A stretch of 64,000 nt of DNA from Marichromatium purpuratum 984 (lineage in GTDB: Bacteria; Pseudomonadota; Gammaproteobacteria; Chromatiales; Chromatiaceae): positions 1,641,001 through 1,705,000 of the forward strand of contig NZ_CP007031.1 of NCBI RefSeq assembly GCF_000224005.2, written 5' to 3'. A program made the position numbers and the translations under genes. The number at the start of each line of letters is the position of its first letter. Within the stretch, counting starts at the first letter, position 1. A model generated the notes under the pieces. It did not search any database. It was given only the letters and a program-made list of their open reading frames with translations, and was not told the DNA's origin. Shown here piece after piece: positions 8,390 to 17,704 of this stretch.

Positions 8390-9051
8390 TGCGGGTGTTG
8401 CTGATCGATGATCATGCGTTGTTCCGGTTCGGGCTGCAGGCGCTGCTCGAACGGCGCGGCATCGAGGTGGTGGCCGTCGGCAACGCCGCCGAGGGGGTGG
8501 CGCGGGCGCGTGAGCACGCCCCCGACGTGGTGCTGCTCGACATGCGCATGCCCCGGCTCACCGGGCTGGAGCTGTTGCGTGCGCTGCGCGCCGCGGAGCT
8601 GCGCATGCCAGTGGCGATGCTCACCACCAGCGCCGAGGAGCGCGACGTCATCACCTCGCTGCAGCAGGGCGCGCAGGGCTATCTGCTCAAGGACATGGAG
8701 CCCGACGCGCTGATCGCCGCGCTCGGCGACATCGTCGCCGGGCGCACCGTGGTCGCCCCGGAGCTGGCGGTGGTGCTGGCGCGCGCGGTGCAGGCCGAGG
8801 GTGGGCATGCCGGTGTGGTCCCGGTGGGTGGGGCGCCCGAGCTGACCCCGCGCGAGCAGGAGATCCTCTGTCATCTCGCCGAGGGACAGAGCAACAAGGC
8901 GATCGCGCGGCGCCTCGGGATCTCCGACGGCACCGTCAAGCTCCACGTCAAGGCGATCCTGCGCAAGCTCGAGGTGCACTCGCGGGTGGAGGCGGCGGTG
9001 ATCGCCGTCGAGCGCGGGCTGTGCGCACGTGGCGGCGCGGGAGAATCCTGA
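8389..9051 (+). CDS. NarL/FixJ-family response regulator
   Basis: 220 residues. The receiver domain has the acidic pair D7-D8, phosphoacceptor D51 (VVLLDMRMP) and the conserved lysine in YLLKDM. The C-terminal LuxR-type helix-turn-helix (~150-212) reads LTPREQEILCHLAEGQSNKA followed by GTVKLHVKAILRKL. It starts one base before the end of the NarX-like kinase gene, its evident partner. It may autoregulate the upstream ABC exporter gene, but no operator was identified. Confidence 0.9.
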   Translation: MRVLLIDDHALFRFGLQALLERRGIEVVAVGNAAEGVARAREHAPDVVLLDMRMPRLTGLELLRALRAAELRMPVAMLTTSAEERDVITSLQQGAQGYLLKDMEPDALIAALGDIVAGRTVVAPELAVVLARAVQAEGGHAGVVPVGGAPELTPREQEILCHLAEGQSNKAIARRLGISDGTVKLHVKAILRKLEVHSRVEAAVIAVERGLCARGGAGES

Positions 9052-9219
9052 GCGCTTTCGGTTTATCAATGACAAAATCCACGCAATGATGATTCAATGA
9101 ATCGTTTTGCCTGGTGCCGAGTCGAGGTGTCGGGCGTCGTGTCCAGCACGATTCATCCGCTTCGTGTCCGTCCGGGACGGCCTGTGGTGGATCTCATGCG
9201 ACGCGCGGGGAGTTTCTGC

Positions 9220-9687
9220 ATGAAGCGTTTTCTGCAACTGATCCAGCACTGTCTGACCGAGGTCCGCGAGGTCATGCCCTGGGATCTGGCCGAGCGGCTC
9301 GAGTGCGCGCCGGCGCCGCTGATCGTCGACGTGCGCGAGCCCGACGAGTACGCAGCCATGCATCTACCGGGTTCGATCAACGTGCCGCGCGGCATCCTCG
9401 AATCGGCCTGCGAGTGGGACTACGAGGAAACCCTGCCCGAGTTGGTCGAGGCGCGCGAGCGCGAGGTGGTGGTCTGTCGCTCGGGCAATCGCAGCGTGCT
9501 CGCCGCGCACGCGCTGCAGGTGCTCGGCTATCGGCGGGTGGTGTCGTTGCGTCTCGGGCTGCGCGGTTGGAAGGACGACGACCAGCCACTGGTCGACGCC
9601 GCCGGGGTCGAGGTCGCTCCCGAGGTCGCCGACGATTATTTCACCCCCAGGCTGCGGCCCGATCAGGTGAACCCCGAGCGGCGTTGA
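9220..9687 (+). CDS. Rhodanese-like sulfurtransferase domain protein
   Basis: The ATG at 9220 gives 155 residues (MKRFLQLIQHCLTEV); an in-frame ATG at 9097 would add a low-complexity extension. One rhodanese domain spans ~20-135, with VDVREPDEYAAMHLPGSINV and the active loop CRSGNRS, whose cysteine (C86) would carry a persulfide. The C-terminal ~25 residues (VADDYFTPRLRPDQV) are extra. No signal peptide is seen, so a cytoplasmic role in sulfane-sulfur transfer is likely. It is preceded by a 168-base gap after the NarL-like regulator gene and followed by the hybrid kinase gene 48 bases later. Confidence 0.85.
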   Translation: MKRFLQLIQHCLTEVREVMPWDLAERLECAPAPLIVDVREPDEYAAMHLPGSINVPRGILESACEWDYEETLPELVEAREREVVVCRSGNRSVLAAHALQVLGYRRVVSLRLGLRGWKDDDQPLVDAAGVEVAPEVADDYFTPRLRPDQVNPERR

Positions 9688-9735
9688 GGGCAGTGGGATG
9701 ATCGGCCGGCCATTATCGCCGCGTGGGGTGCGTTG

Positions 9736-12354
9736 ATGCCGATGCGGTTACGCACGCTGCTGGTCCGGCTGGCGATCCTCGCGGCGTTGATCGGAGGAGT
9801 CGTTCTCCACGGCCTGGTGGCCATCCGCGGGGAGGTGGCGCGCTTTGAGCATCGCAGCGAGCGTCTGGTGCTGTTGCTCGGTGCGGTGACCCATCGTGCG
9901 CTGGAGACCGCCGATGCGCTGCGCACCGCCGCCGAGGCGGGGCTGGCCGATCCCGGTTCGCGCGCGCTCGAGCGATTGCGGTTGCTCGGGCCGGTCCCCG
10001 GTCAGGACGGCTATGGGCTGGTCGGGCTGGCGCCACCGACGCGCCCCGATGAGCGTCTCAATCTCACCGGCGAGGGGCCGCTCGAGGACGACCCGGCGCT
10101 GCGCCGTGAGCTGGCGATGGCGATGGCGCTCGAGCCGACCTTTCGCTGGGTACGCCGCGCCTATCCCGAGACACCCTGGGTCTATTACATCTCGGCGCGC
10201 GGCTTCATGTCGCTCTATCCTTACCTGCCGTTCGAGCAGCTGTTCATGTCGAAGGCGATCCACGACTTCGAGCTTTACGCCAAGGGATTGCCGGCGCGCA
10301 ATCCGCATCGCCGGCCCTATGTCTCCGAGGTCTATCTCGATGCCGCCGGGCGTGGCCCGATGGTCACCTTCGGTGCGCCCGTCTATGCCGGGGGCTGCTT
10401 CCACGGCATCGTCGGCTTCGATCTCACGCTTGATGGGATCGGCGCCTATCTCGGTCTCGAGCAAGGCTCGGGCGATCGAGTCTATGTCGTCGACATGACC
10501 GGTCGGGTGATCGCCGCCGCCGGGCCGGAGGCGGGCGGCTATCCCGCCTCGCTCGCCGACTCGCGCCCGGCGCTGCTCGCCCTGGCGCGTGCCTATCAGG
10601 GTGTCACCAGGATGTTCGACAGCGCACGGGTGCACAGTGTCCGACTCGACGGCGTACCCTGGCTGGTGGTTCGCGAGCGCGCCAACTGGCGGATCTATCG
10701 CCATGCGCTGCTCGCCACCCTGCCGCTGGTGCTCTTTCTCTGCGTGCTGCTGGGGGCGATCACGATCTTCGTGCGCGAGCGTCAGCGCCAGCGCAACCGC
10801 GAGTCGGAGCGCTCGCTGCGGCGTTTCCGTCATCTGCTCGACTGCTCGACCGACATGATCGCGGTGGTCGATCCGCACACCGCCCGCTATCTCGACGCCA
10901 ACCAGACCTTTTGCGACTTCGTCGGTCGCTCGGCGCCGGAGATTCTCGAGCGGCGCGTCACCGATCTCGGCGGGGCGCTGGACTCGACGGCGCGCTGGAC
11001 GCGCGTGCTCGAACGGGTGCGACGCGACGGTCGGCTGACCTTCGAACTCGATGGCCAGCTGGCCGACGGGCGTTCTTTCGAGGTCGAGGTCAATGCCCAT
11101 CACGCCAGCACCGAGGGCGAGGAGTACATCGTCACGGTGATCCGCGACATCTCCGAGCGCAAGCACGCCGAGACCGAGCGTGCGCGTTTGCAGCGTGCCC
11201 TGCAGCAGGCGCAGAAGCTCGAGACGATCGGCCAGCTCACCAGCGGTATCGCTCACGATTTCAACAACACTCTGGCCAGCATCCAGTGGGTGGCGGAGCT
11301 GGCGCGGCGTCAGTTCGGCACCCACGAGCCGCGGCTCGATGCCCAGCTCGAACAGGTCATGGCTGCGGTCAACGGTGCCCGTGCGTTGGTGCGTCAGTTG
11401 CTGGTGTGCTCGCGTGGTGAGCGCTCGGAGTCGGCGCGCCCGCTGCCGCTGGTGCCAAGGTTGCGCGAGATCCTGTCGATGCTGCGCTCGGTGCTGCCGG
11501 CGACGCTGGAGATCGTCACCGAGTGGCCGGCGCGCTCACCGACGGTGACCGTCGACCCGATCCATCTCCAGCAGCTGTTGATGAATCTCTGTATCAACGC
11601 CCGCGATGCCATGCAGGGGGTAGGGCGGATCTCGGTGGGGGTGAGGCTGCGCCAGCTCGAACAGGCCGAGTGCGCGATCTGTCACGAGCAGGTCCGGGGC
11701 GGCTGGGCCTGTATCCGGGTCAGCGACTCGGGGCCGGGTATCGCCCCCGGTGTTCGCGATCAGATCTTCGAGCCCTTCTTCACCACCAAGCGGCTCGGTG
11801 AGGGCGCCGGCATGGGGCTGGCGGTAGTCTCCGGGATCATGCGCACCTATGGCGGACACGTACTGATCGGTACCGCGCCCGGTGGTGGTGCGTGCTTCGA
11901 TATCCTGCTGCCGCCGAGCGCCGAGGCCGATCCCCAGCCCTCGCCCGAGCCGACGAGCGTGGAGTGCGCCGAGCCGGTCGACATCGAGGGGCTGCGGGTG
12001 TTGCTGGTCGAGGACGAGCCGGTGATCCTGCACCACCTCAAGGAGACCCTGGTCGGCGCCGGCGCGCGGGTCGAGGCCTGTGCCGATGCCGCCACCGCGT
12101 TGACTCGCTTCGAGCAGGGCGAGGGTGAGTTTGAGCTGCTGATCAGCGATCAGATGATGCCGGGAATGAGCGGCCTGGAGCTGGTGCGCCGGATCCGTCG
12201 CAACGACACCGGGGTTGCGGTGCTGATGCTCACCGGCGATGGTTGCGCCATCAAGCAGGCCGATCTGGTGCGGCTGCGCATCGCCGAGGTGCTGCTCAAG
12301 CCGGTGACCTGGGACGAGCTGGCTGCGGCGATCGCGCGGGCGCTGTCGCGCTAG
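9736..12354 (+). CDS. Hybrid sensor histidine kinase (Cache-like sensor, PAS, HisKA, HATPase, receiver)
   Basis: 872 residues from the ATG at 9736. A membrane helix at ~5-25 and a second at ~325-350 (LLATLPLVLFLCVLLGAI) flank a periplasmic Cache-like region (WVYYISARGFMSLYPYLPFE; VTFGAPVYAGGCFHGIVGFD). Then come a PAS domain (LLDCSTDMIAVVDPHTARYL), HisKA with SGIAHDFNNTLAS (His ~507), a HATPase domain (FEPFFTTK, GMGLAVVSGI) and a C-terminal receiver with phosphoacceptor near 805 (ISDQMMPGMSG). The HATPase contains an unusual CAICH plus C cluster at ~646-660. It converges on lpxH and shares the CTAG at 12351-12354 as overlapping stop codons. The output partner is unknown. Confidence 0.88.
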   Translation: MPMRLRTLLVRLAILAALIGGVVLHGLVAIRGEVARFEHRSERLVLLLGAVTHRALETADALRTAAEAGLADPGSRALERLRLLGPVPGQDGYGLVGLAPPTRPDERLNLTGEGPLEDDPALRRELAMAMALEPTFRWVRRAYPETPWVYYISARGFMSLYPYLPFEQLFMSKAIHDFELYAKGLPARNPHRRPYVSEVYLDAAGRGPMVTFGAPVYAGGCFHGIVGFDLTLDGIGAYLGLEQGSGDRVYVVDMTGRVIAAAGPEAGGYPASLADSRPALLALARAYQGVTRMFDSARVHSVRLDGVPWLVVRERANWRIYRHALLATLPLVLFLCVLLGAITIFVRERQRQRNRESERSLRRFRHLLDCSTDMIAVVDPHTARYLDANQTFCDFVGRSAPEILERRVTDLGGALDSTARWTRVLERVRRDGRLTFELDGQLADGRSFEVEVNAHHASTEGEEYIVTVIRDISERKHAETERARLQRALQQAQKLETIGQLTSGIAHDFNNTLASIQWVAELARRQFGTHEPRLDAQLEQVMAAVNGARALVRQLLVCSRGERSESARPLPLVPRLREILSMLRSVLPATLEIVTEWPARSPTVTVDPIHLQQLLMNLCINARDAMQGVGRISVGVRLRQLEQAECAICHEQVRGGWACIRVSDSGPGIAPGVRDQIFEPFFTTKRLGEGAGMGLAVVSGIMRTYGGHVLIGTAPGGGACFDILLPPSAEADPQPSPEPTSVECAEPVDIEGLRVLLVEDEPVILHHLKETLVGAGARVEACADAATALTRFEQGEGEFELLISDQMMPGMSGLELVRRIRRNDTGVAVLMLTGDGCAIKQADLVRLRIAEVLLKPVTWDELAAAIARALSR

Positions 12355-13103
12355 CCGGCAGGGCGCAGCGGCTCGCGATGGAAGCCGCCGCCGGGGCGGT
12401 GGACCAGCAGCTCGCCGCCGTGCTCGTTCCAGTCGGCGAGCACCATGCGCAGGGCGGGGCGACCGGCGAGCGTCAGTCGGTGGTCGGCGGGACGGTGGGT
12501 GTGACCGTGGATCAGTCGGGTGGCGCGATGACGGCGCAGATAGCGCGCCACCGTCGTCTCGGTGACATCCATGATCGTGGCGCTCTTGTCGGCGTTGGCC
12601 GCCGTGCTGCGCCGACGATAGTCGGCCGCCAGCGCCTTGCGCCAGGCCAGCGAGCGCCACAGAAACAGCCGCCGTACCAGCGGGTTGCGCACGCGCCGAC
12701 GAAAGCGCTGATAGGCGAGATCGTCGGTACAGAGTAGATCGCCGTGCATCAGGAGGACGCGTTCGCCGTCGAGGGTGATCGGGTGAGGATCGGGGATCAG
12801 CCGACAGCCGCCGGTGCGGGCAAAGCGTCGACCGATGAGGAAGTCGCGGTTGCCGTGCTGGATGAAGCAGCGGGTGCCGGCGGTGGTGAGTGCGGCGAGC
12901 GCGGCGGCGATCTCCCGGTGGAGCGGTTCGTCGTCATCGTCGCCGATCCAGGCGTCGAACAGGTCGCCGAGGATGTAAAGACGTTCGGCGCGGCGCGCCC
13001 GCCCGGCCAGCAGACCGAGAAACAATCGGGTCAGCTCGGGGCGTCGTGGTGAGAGATGAACGTCGGAGACGAAAAGGGTTTCGCCCATGGGGTCGGGTCG
13101 CAT
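12351..13103 (-). CDS. lpxH: UDP-2,3-diacylglucosamine diphosphatase
   Basis: 250 residues. It hydrolyses UDP-2,3-diacylglucosamine to lipid X, the fourth step of lipid A synthesis, at the inner membrane surface. The metallophosphoesterase motifs are complete: DVHLSPRRPE, GDLFDAWIGDDD, HGNRDFLIGRRF, LLMHGDLLCTDD and HGHTHRPADH, providing the Asp/His/Asn ligands for two Mn2+. It sits just downstream of ppiB on the same strand, a common gammaproteobacterial arrangement. Length matches the family (~240). Confidence 0.95.
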   Translation of the reverse strand: MRPDPMGETLFVSDVHLSPRRPELTRLFLGLLAGRARRAERLYILGDLFDAWIGDDDDEPLHREIAAALAALTTAGTRCFIQHGNRDFLIGRRFARTGGCRLIPDPHPITLDGERVLLMHGDLLCTDDLAYQRFRRRVRNPLVRRLFLWRSLAWRKALAADYRRRSTAANADKSATIMDVTETTVARYLRRHRATRLIHGHTHRPADHRLTLAGRPALRMVLADWNEHGGELLVHRPGGGFHREPLRPAG

Positions 13104-13165
13104 CGAAAGGGATGGGGCCGCCCGCGCCGGGGACGGGGCGGGCGGCCGGGAAGCTCGATGGCGCG

Positions 13166-13654
13166 CTAGTCGACGATCTCGGCGCGCTCGATGACGACGT
13201 CCTCGACGGGGACGTCCTGGTGGCCGTTACGGCTGCCGGTGCTCACGCCCTTGATCGCGTTGACGGTCTCCATACCCTCGACCACGCGGCCGAACACGCA
13301 ATAACCCCAGCCGTCCTGACCGGGATAGTCGAGGAAGCCGTTGTCGGCGACATTGATGAAGAACTGCGCGGTGGCCGAGTGCGGCTCCATGGTGCGGGCC
13401 ATGGCGAGGGTGCCGGCGAGGTTCTTCAGCCCGTTGTTGGCCTCGTTCTCGATCGGGCGGCGGGTCGGTTTGGCGGTGAAGTCGGTGTTCATGCCGCCGC
13501 CCTGGATCATGAAGCCGTCGATCACGCGGTGGAAGAGGGTGCCGTCGTAGTGACCGTCGCGCACGTACTGCTCGAAGTTGGCGCAGGTCTTGGGCGCCTG
13601 CTCGGTGTCGAGTTCGATCAGGATGTCGCCGTGATTGGTGGTGAGTTTGATCAT
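13166..13654 (-). CDS. ppiB: Cytoplasmic peptidyl-prolyl cis-trans isomerase (cyclophilin)
   Basis: The start at 13654 ([16 protein letters not shown]) gives 162 residues, the normal PpiB size; longer upstream frames are GC-rich shadow. The cyclophilin fold is complete, with the catalytic Arg in [14 protein letters not shown], plus [10 protein letters not shown] and [12 protein letters not shown]. No signal peptide is present, so it is the cytoplasmic form. It is followed 62 bases later by lpxH and is probably co-transcribed with it. Confidence 0.95.
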   Translation of the reverse strand: MIKLTTNHGDILIELDTEQAPKTCANFEQYVRDGHYDGTLFHRVIDGFMIQGGGMNTDFTAKPTRRPIENEANNGLKNLAGTLAMARTMEPHSATAQFFINVADNGFLDYPGQDGWGYCVFGRVVEGMETVNAIKGVSTGSRNGHQDVPVEDVVIERAEIVD

Positions 13655-14186
13655 GGATGTCTCCGCGAGAGACCCGTCCTCACGGACGGGATGGACAGCG
13701 GGTCGCCCGCGAGGGCGACGGCGTTTATAGACTTCGGCACTGGGGCGTACCACCGGGGCGGACTGCCCTTCGGCGTGTATGGTCTGCCCCCTTCGACCGG
13801 ACCTCGACCACAGTCGGCACAAGGGCCGTCCGATGGTCACACGGGTCGCAGATGTTACATGGTAAGGGCTTTGCTTGATACGCGAAAGGTAAGCCCGCCG
13901 CCAGGAGGATCGAACGGCAAGGCCATAACGAACGCGAAGCGGTTCAAGTTGTCAGCGACCAACCGCCAGTGGCGGCCTGCTCACGAACACGGGTGCCAAG
14001 GAGAGGGGAGCTGGCTGATGGCGAGCCGTGCTGCTGTCGAGGGTGCGTGCGCCGGTGGCGACAGGAGGCTGACCGCTGGAGGCTCTTGTCTCCGTCGCGC
14101 ACTTTGCGGCCTTGCGGTTCAATCAGCGGATCGCTGATCACGGCTGGCCCTTGCCGTGGGGGCGTCGATCTGGTTCCATCTGCGCG
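13655..14186. other. Divergent intergenic region between ppiB and mutL
   Basis: About 530 bases with no supported gene. It must hold the promoters of ppiB (minus) and mutL (plus), but I cannot pick convincing boxes. It contains copy 2 of the dispersed repeat (14091-14123), overlapping a small perfect palindrome with 7-base arms, ATCAGCG and CGCTGAT (14122-14138). Confidence 0.4.
14091..14123 (+). repeat. Dispersed intergenic repeat, copy 2
   Basis: It reads TCCGTCGCGCACTTTGCGGC then CTTGCGGTTCAAT. It shares the ...CGCG..CTT.GCGG.CTT.GCGGTTCAA pattern with 4756-4790 and 47077-47110. It lies just upstream of mutL, outside any gene. Confidence 0.45.
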
Positions 14187-16157
14187 ATGGTTTCCCCGAT
14201 CCGTACCCTCCCGCCCCATCTCGTCAATCAGATCGCCGCCGGCGAGGTCGTCGAGCGCCCGGCCTCGATCGCCAAGGAGCTGATCGAGAACAGCCTCGAC
14301 GCTGGTGCCGAGCGTATCGAGATCGAGGTCGAGCAGGGCGGGGTGAAGCGGTTGCGGGTGCGTGACGACGGTTGCGGTATCCCGCGCGATGAGTTGGGCC
14401 TGGCGCTCTCGGCGCATGCCACCAGCAAGATCGCCGCACTCGAGGATCTCGACGGCATCATTACGCTCGGTTTCCGTGGCGAGGCGCTGCCGAGTATTGC
14501 CTCGGTCAGCCGGCTGACGCTGACCTCGCGTCCCCGTGAGGCGCCCGAAGACACCCCGGCCTGGAGTATCGGGGTCGGTCCCGATGGCACGCTCGAGTCG
14601 CCGCAACCGGCCGCGCACCCGCCCGGCACCTCGGTCGAGGTGCGCGAGCTGTTCTTCAACACCCCGGCGCGGCGCAAGTTCCTGCGCACCGAGCGCACCG
14701 AGTTCGGCCATCTCGAGCAGGTGGTGCGGCGCATCGCCCTGGCCTGTCCCGAGGTCGGCCTGGTGCTGCGCCACAATGGCCGTCAGGTGTTCGATCTGGC
14801 CCCGGCCGGTGGCGAGACGGCACGTGAGCGCGCCCGTCTCGCTCAGCTGCTCGGCCAGTCCTTTGCCGAGCAGGCGCTGACGGTGGCGGCCGAGGCCGTC
14901 GGGTTACGCCTGCACGGTTGGGTGTTGCCACCGGCCTTCTCGCGCAGCCAGGCCGATCAGCAGTACTTCTACGTCAACGGCCGCATGGTGCGCGACAAGC
15001 TGGTGGCACACGCGGTGCGCCAGGCCTTCAGCGATGTGCTCCACCATGCCCGTCATCCGGCCTTCGTGCTGTTTCTCGAACTGCCGGCGCGTCAGGTCGA
15101 CGTCAATGTCCATCCCGCCAAGCATGAGGTGCGCTTCCGCGAGAGTCGTCAGGTTCACGACTTCCTCTTCAGCAGTCTGCAGCGCCGGCTCGCCGACGGC
15201 GTGCTCGGAGAGCGGACGCCCGAGACCGGGACGATTGCACCCGCGACGATTGCCGCCGCCTCCGCGTGCGCATCATCGGCCGTGCCGCTGACGCCGGCGC
15301 TTGCCACCTCGGGCGGGCAGGCCAGACGCGTCGGCACCGGCGCGCGAGCCGCTGTCGCTGGTGAGCGGAGTCCCGTCGCCCCAGCGGGCCGGGTCGCCGA
15401 GCGTCCGGCCCGCTATCAGGCCGATCTGGCCTTCCAGCACCCGACGCCAGCGGCACGGGATGGTGGGGGAGAGCTGTCGTCCTCGCCAGCGACCGCCGCC
15501 CCGGCCAAGCCGTTGCCCGAGGTTGGCGGGGCGCGGCCCGCGCAGCGCCAGGAAGAGGCCGAGGCGACCGATGCGCCGCCGCTCGGCTTCGCCCTGGGAC
15601 AGGTCAACGGCGTCTTCCTGCTCGCCCAGGCGCGCGACGGGCTGATCGTGGTCGATATCCATGCCGCCCACGAGCGCATCGGCTATGAGCGGCTCAAGCA
15701 GGCCTGGGCGCGCGGGCGTATCGTCTCCCAACCGCTGTTGTTGCCGGTCACCCTCCAGGTCAGTCGCGCCGAGGTCGAGTTGCTGGAGACGCAGCGCGAG
15801 ACCCTCGCTCGGCTGGGGCTGGTGATCGAGCCGCTCGGCGCCGAGACCCTGGTGATCCGCGAGGTCCCGGCGCTGCTGCGTCAGGCCGAGATCGCGCCGC
15901 TGGTGCGCGACCTGCTCGCCGATCTCACCGAGCACGGGCGCAGTCGGCGGCTCGATGCGGCGATCGACGCGGTGCTCGCGACCATGGCCTGTCACGGCGC
16001 GGTGCGCGCCAACCGGCGGCTCACCATCGAAGAGATGAATGCATTGCTGCGCGAGATGGAGCAGGTCGAGCGTATCGATCAGTGCAACCACGGCCGTCCT
16101 ACCTGGGTGAAGATGACCCACGATCAGCTCGACCGACTGTTCGAGCGCGGCCGCTGA
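14187..16157 (+). CDS. mutL: DNA mismatch repair protein MutL, endonuclease-motif type
   Basis: The ATG at 14187 (MVSPIRTLPPHLVNQIAAGE) gives 656 residues. The N-terminal GHKL ATPase has ELIENSLDAGA, DDGCGI, ATSKI and GFRGEALPSI. A long Pro/Ala-rich linker (~340-450) leads to the C-terminal dimerisation domain. That domain carries DIHAAHERIGYE (~489), matching the metal-binding DxHAxxExxxxE endonuclease motif, plus ACHGAVRAN and CNHGRPT. E. coli MutL lacks these, so this protein probably nicks DNA itself in a MutH-independent pathway. miaA follows after 27 bases, as in many gammaproteobacteria. Confidence 0.95.
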   Translation: MVSPIRTLPPHLVNQIAAGEVVERPASIAKELIENSLDAGAERIEIEVEQGGVKRLRVRDDGCGIPRDELGLALSAHATSKIAALEDLDGIITLGFRGEALPSIASVSRLTLTSRPREAPEDTPAWSIGVGPDGTLESPQPAAHPPGTSVEVRELFFNTPARRKFLRTERTEFGHLEQVVRRIALACPEVGLVLRHNGRQVFDLAPAGGETARERARLAQLLGQSFAEQALTVAAEAVGLRLHGWVLPPAFSRSQADQQYFYVNGRMVRDKLVAHAVRQAFSDVLHHARHPAFVLFLELPARQVDVNVHPAKHEVRFRESRQVHDFLFSSLQRRLADGVLGERTPETGTIAPATIAAASACASSAVPLTPALATSGGQARRVGTGARAAVAGERSPVAPAGRVAERPARYQADLAFQHPTPAARDGGGELSSSPATAAPAKPLPEVGGARPAQRQEEAEATDAPPLGFALGQVNGVFLLAQARDGLIVVDIHAAHERIGYERLKQAWARGRIVSQPLLLPVTLQVSRAEVELLETQRETLARLGLVIEPLGAETLVIREVPALLRQAEIAPLVRDLLADLTEHGRSRRLDAAIDAVLATMACHGAVRANRRLTIEEMNALLREMEQVERIDQCNHGRPTWVKMTHDQLDRLFERGR

Positions 16158-16184
16158 GCCGCACCCCGAGAGGATCTCCCCGTC

Positions 16185-17153
16185 ATGATCGATTCCGCCG
16201 ACCCACGGCCGTGGGCCATCCTGTTGCTCGGCCCGACTGCTGCCGGCAAGACCGATCTCGCCGTCGAGCTGGTGCGTCGGCTGCCGTGCGAGATCATCAG
16301 CGTCGACTCGGCGATGGTCTATCGCGGCATGGACATCGGTACCGCCAAGCCCGGCCCCGAGGTGCTGGCCGAGGCTCCGCACCGGCTCATCGACATCCTC
16401 GACCCGAGCGAGTCCTATTCGACCGCACAGTTCCGCGCCGATGCCCTGGCGGCGATGGCCGAGATCAGCGCGCGGGGGCGGATCCCCTTGCTGGTCGGTG
16501 GAACCATGCTCTATGTGCGCGGTCTGTTGCGCGGTCTGGCCGAGCTGCCGGGGGCCGATGCGGCGGTGCGCGCCGCGCTCGATGCGGAGGCGGCGCGTCT
16601 CGGCTGGCAGGCGATGCACGAGCGGCTCGTCGAGGTCGATCCGGTGAGCGCGGCGCAGATCCACCCCAATGACCCGCAGCGCATCCAGCGCGCGCTCGAG
16701 GTCCACACCCTGGCCGGGCGCCCGATGAGTACGCTGATCGCCGAGGCCCGCGCTCGCGCCGAGCCACCCTATCGCTGGGTGAAGCTGGTGCGCGCGCCGG
16801 GCGATCGCGCGCTACTGCATCGGCGCATCGAACAGCGCTTTTGCGACATGCTCGATCAGGGGCTGGTGGCCGAGGTCGAGCGGCTGTGGGCGCGCGGCGA
16901 CCTGCACCCGGAGCTGCCCTCGATGCGCTGCGTGGGCTATCGCCAGGTGTTGAAATATCTTCACGGCGAGTACGACCGTGATGAGCTGGTGCAGCGCGGT
17001 ATCTATGCCTCCAGACAGCTCGCCAAGCGTCAGCTCACCTGGCTGCGCGCCGAGCCCGACTGTCATTGGATCGATGATCACCCGGATCCCTGTGGTCAGG
17101 CGCTGGCGGCGCTCGCGGCGGCTGGTATCGGTGGCGCGGGCGGTGGCCGATGA
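16185..17153 (+). CDS. miaA: tRNA dimethylallyltransferase
   Basis: 322 residues. It transfers the dimethylallyl group to N6 of A37 in tRNAs reading UNN codons. The P-loop [20 protein letters not shown] and the following [19 protein letters not shown] motif are diagnostic. Further family motifs seen are [29 protein letters not shown] and MRCVGYRQ. It is the second gene of the mutL-miaA-hfq-hflX group. Confidence 0.95.
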   Translation: MIDSADPRPWAILLLGPTAAGKTDLAVELVRRLPCEIISVDSAMVYRGMDIGTAKPGPEVLAEAPHRLIDILDPSESYSTAQFRADALAAMAEISARGRIPLLVGGTMLYVRGLLRGLAELPGADAAVRAALDAEAARLGWQAMHERLVEVDPVSAAQIHPNDPQRIQRALEVHTLAGRPMSTLIAEARARAEPPYRWVKLVRAPGDRALLHRRIEQRFCDMLDQGLVAEVERLWARGDLHPELPSMRCVGYRQVLKYLHGEYDRDELVQRGIYASRQLAKRQLTWLRAEPDCHWIDDHPDPCGQALAALAAAGIGGAGGGR

Positions 17154-17411
17154 GTCGTGGCCGGTGTTGCTGGTCCTTGCCGCGGTGTCGCCAGCGAGGC
17201 ATGCTCAGTCAAGTCCCCGCGCTGGGGGCCTGCTCCAAATCAGGCCGGTGTCCGTCACCAGTCCGCAACCCGTTGATGGGTGCTGCGGTCATGGCGAGCG
17301 TGGCGAGAGGAGGTGATCCGGGATGGGGGGAAGCACTGCCCCGGAGCGCCTGTCCGGCCACGGTCACATCCGGATGCCGACCGAACAAACGACAACAAGG
17401 AGACTCAACAC

Positions 17412-17672
17412 ATGGCAAAGGGCCATAGCCTGCAAGACCCCTTCCTGAACACCCTGCGCAAGGAGCGCGTGCCGGTCTCGGTGTTCCTGGTCAACGGTAT
17501 CAAGCTGCAGGGGCAGATCGAGTCCTTCGATCAGTTCGTCGTGCTGCTCAAGAACAACGTCAGTCAGATGATCTACAAGCATGCGATCTCGACGGTGGTG
17601 CCGGCGCGCAACGTCAAGCTGCCGCCGAGCGATGAGTCGCCGAAGGGTGAGGACAAGTCCGACGATGCCTGA
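17412..17672 (+). CDS. hfq: RNA chaperone Hfq
   Basis: 86 residues starting [20 protein letters not shown] at ATG 17412, with an AAGGAG-type ribosome site just upstream. The Sm1 motif ([20 protein letters not shown]) and Sm2 motif ([12 protein letters not shown], the Hfq signature YKHAIS) are intact. The proximal-face residues Q8 and K56-equivalent are present. A short acidic C-terminal tail ([11 protein letters not shown]) follows. It forms hexamers that pair small RNAs with mRNAs. The 258-base gap from miaA allows a separate promoter. Confidence 0.97.
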   Translation: MAKGHSLQDPFLNTLRKERVPVSVFLVNGIKLQGQIESFDQFVVLLKNNVSQMIYKHAISTVVPARNVKLPPSDESPKGEDKSDDA

Positions 17673-17704
17673 GTCGTGCGCGCAACGATTGGTGGGGGCG
17701 CGAC

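Noticed and set aside
11671-11685. CxxCH as a c-type heme site in the hybrid kinase
   Set aside because: It lies in the cytoplasmic ATPase domain, where heme attachment does not take place.
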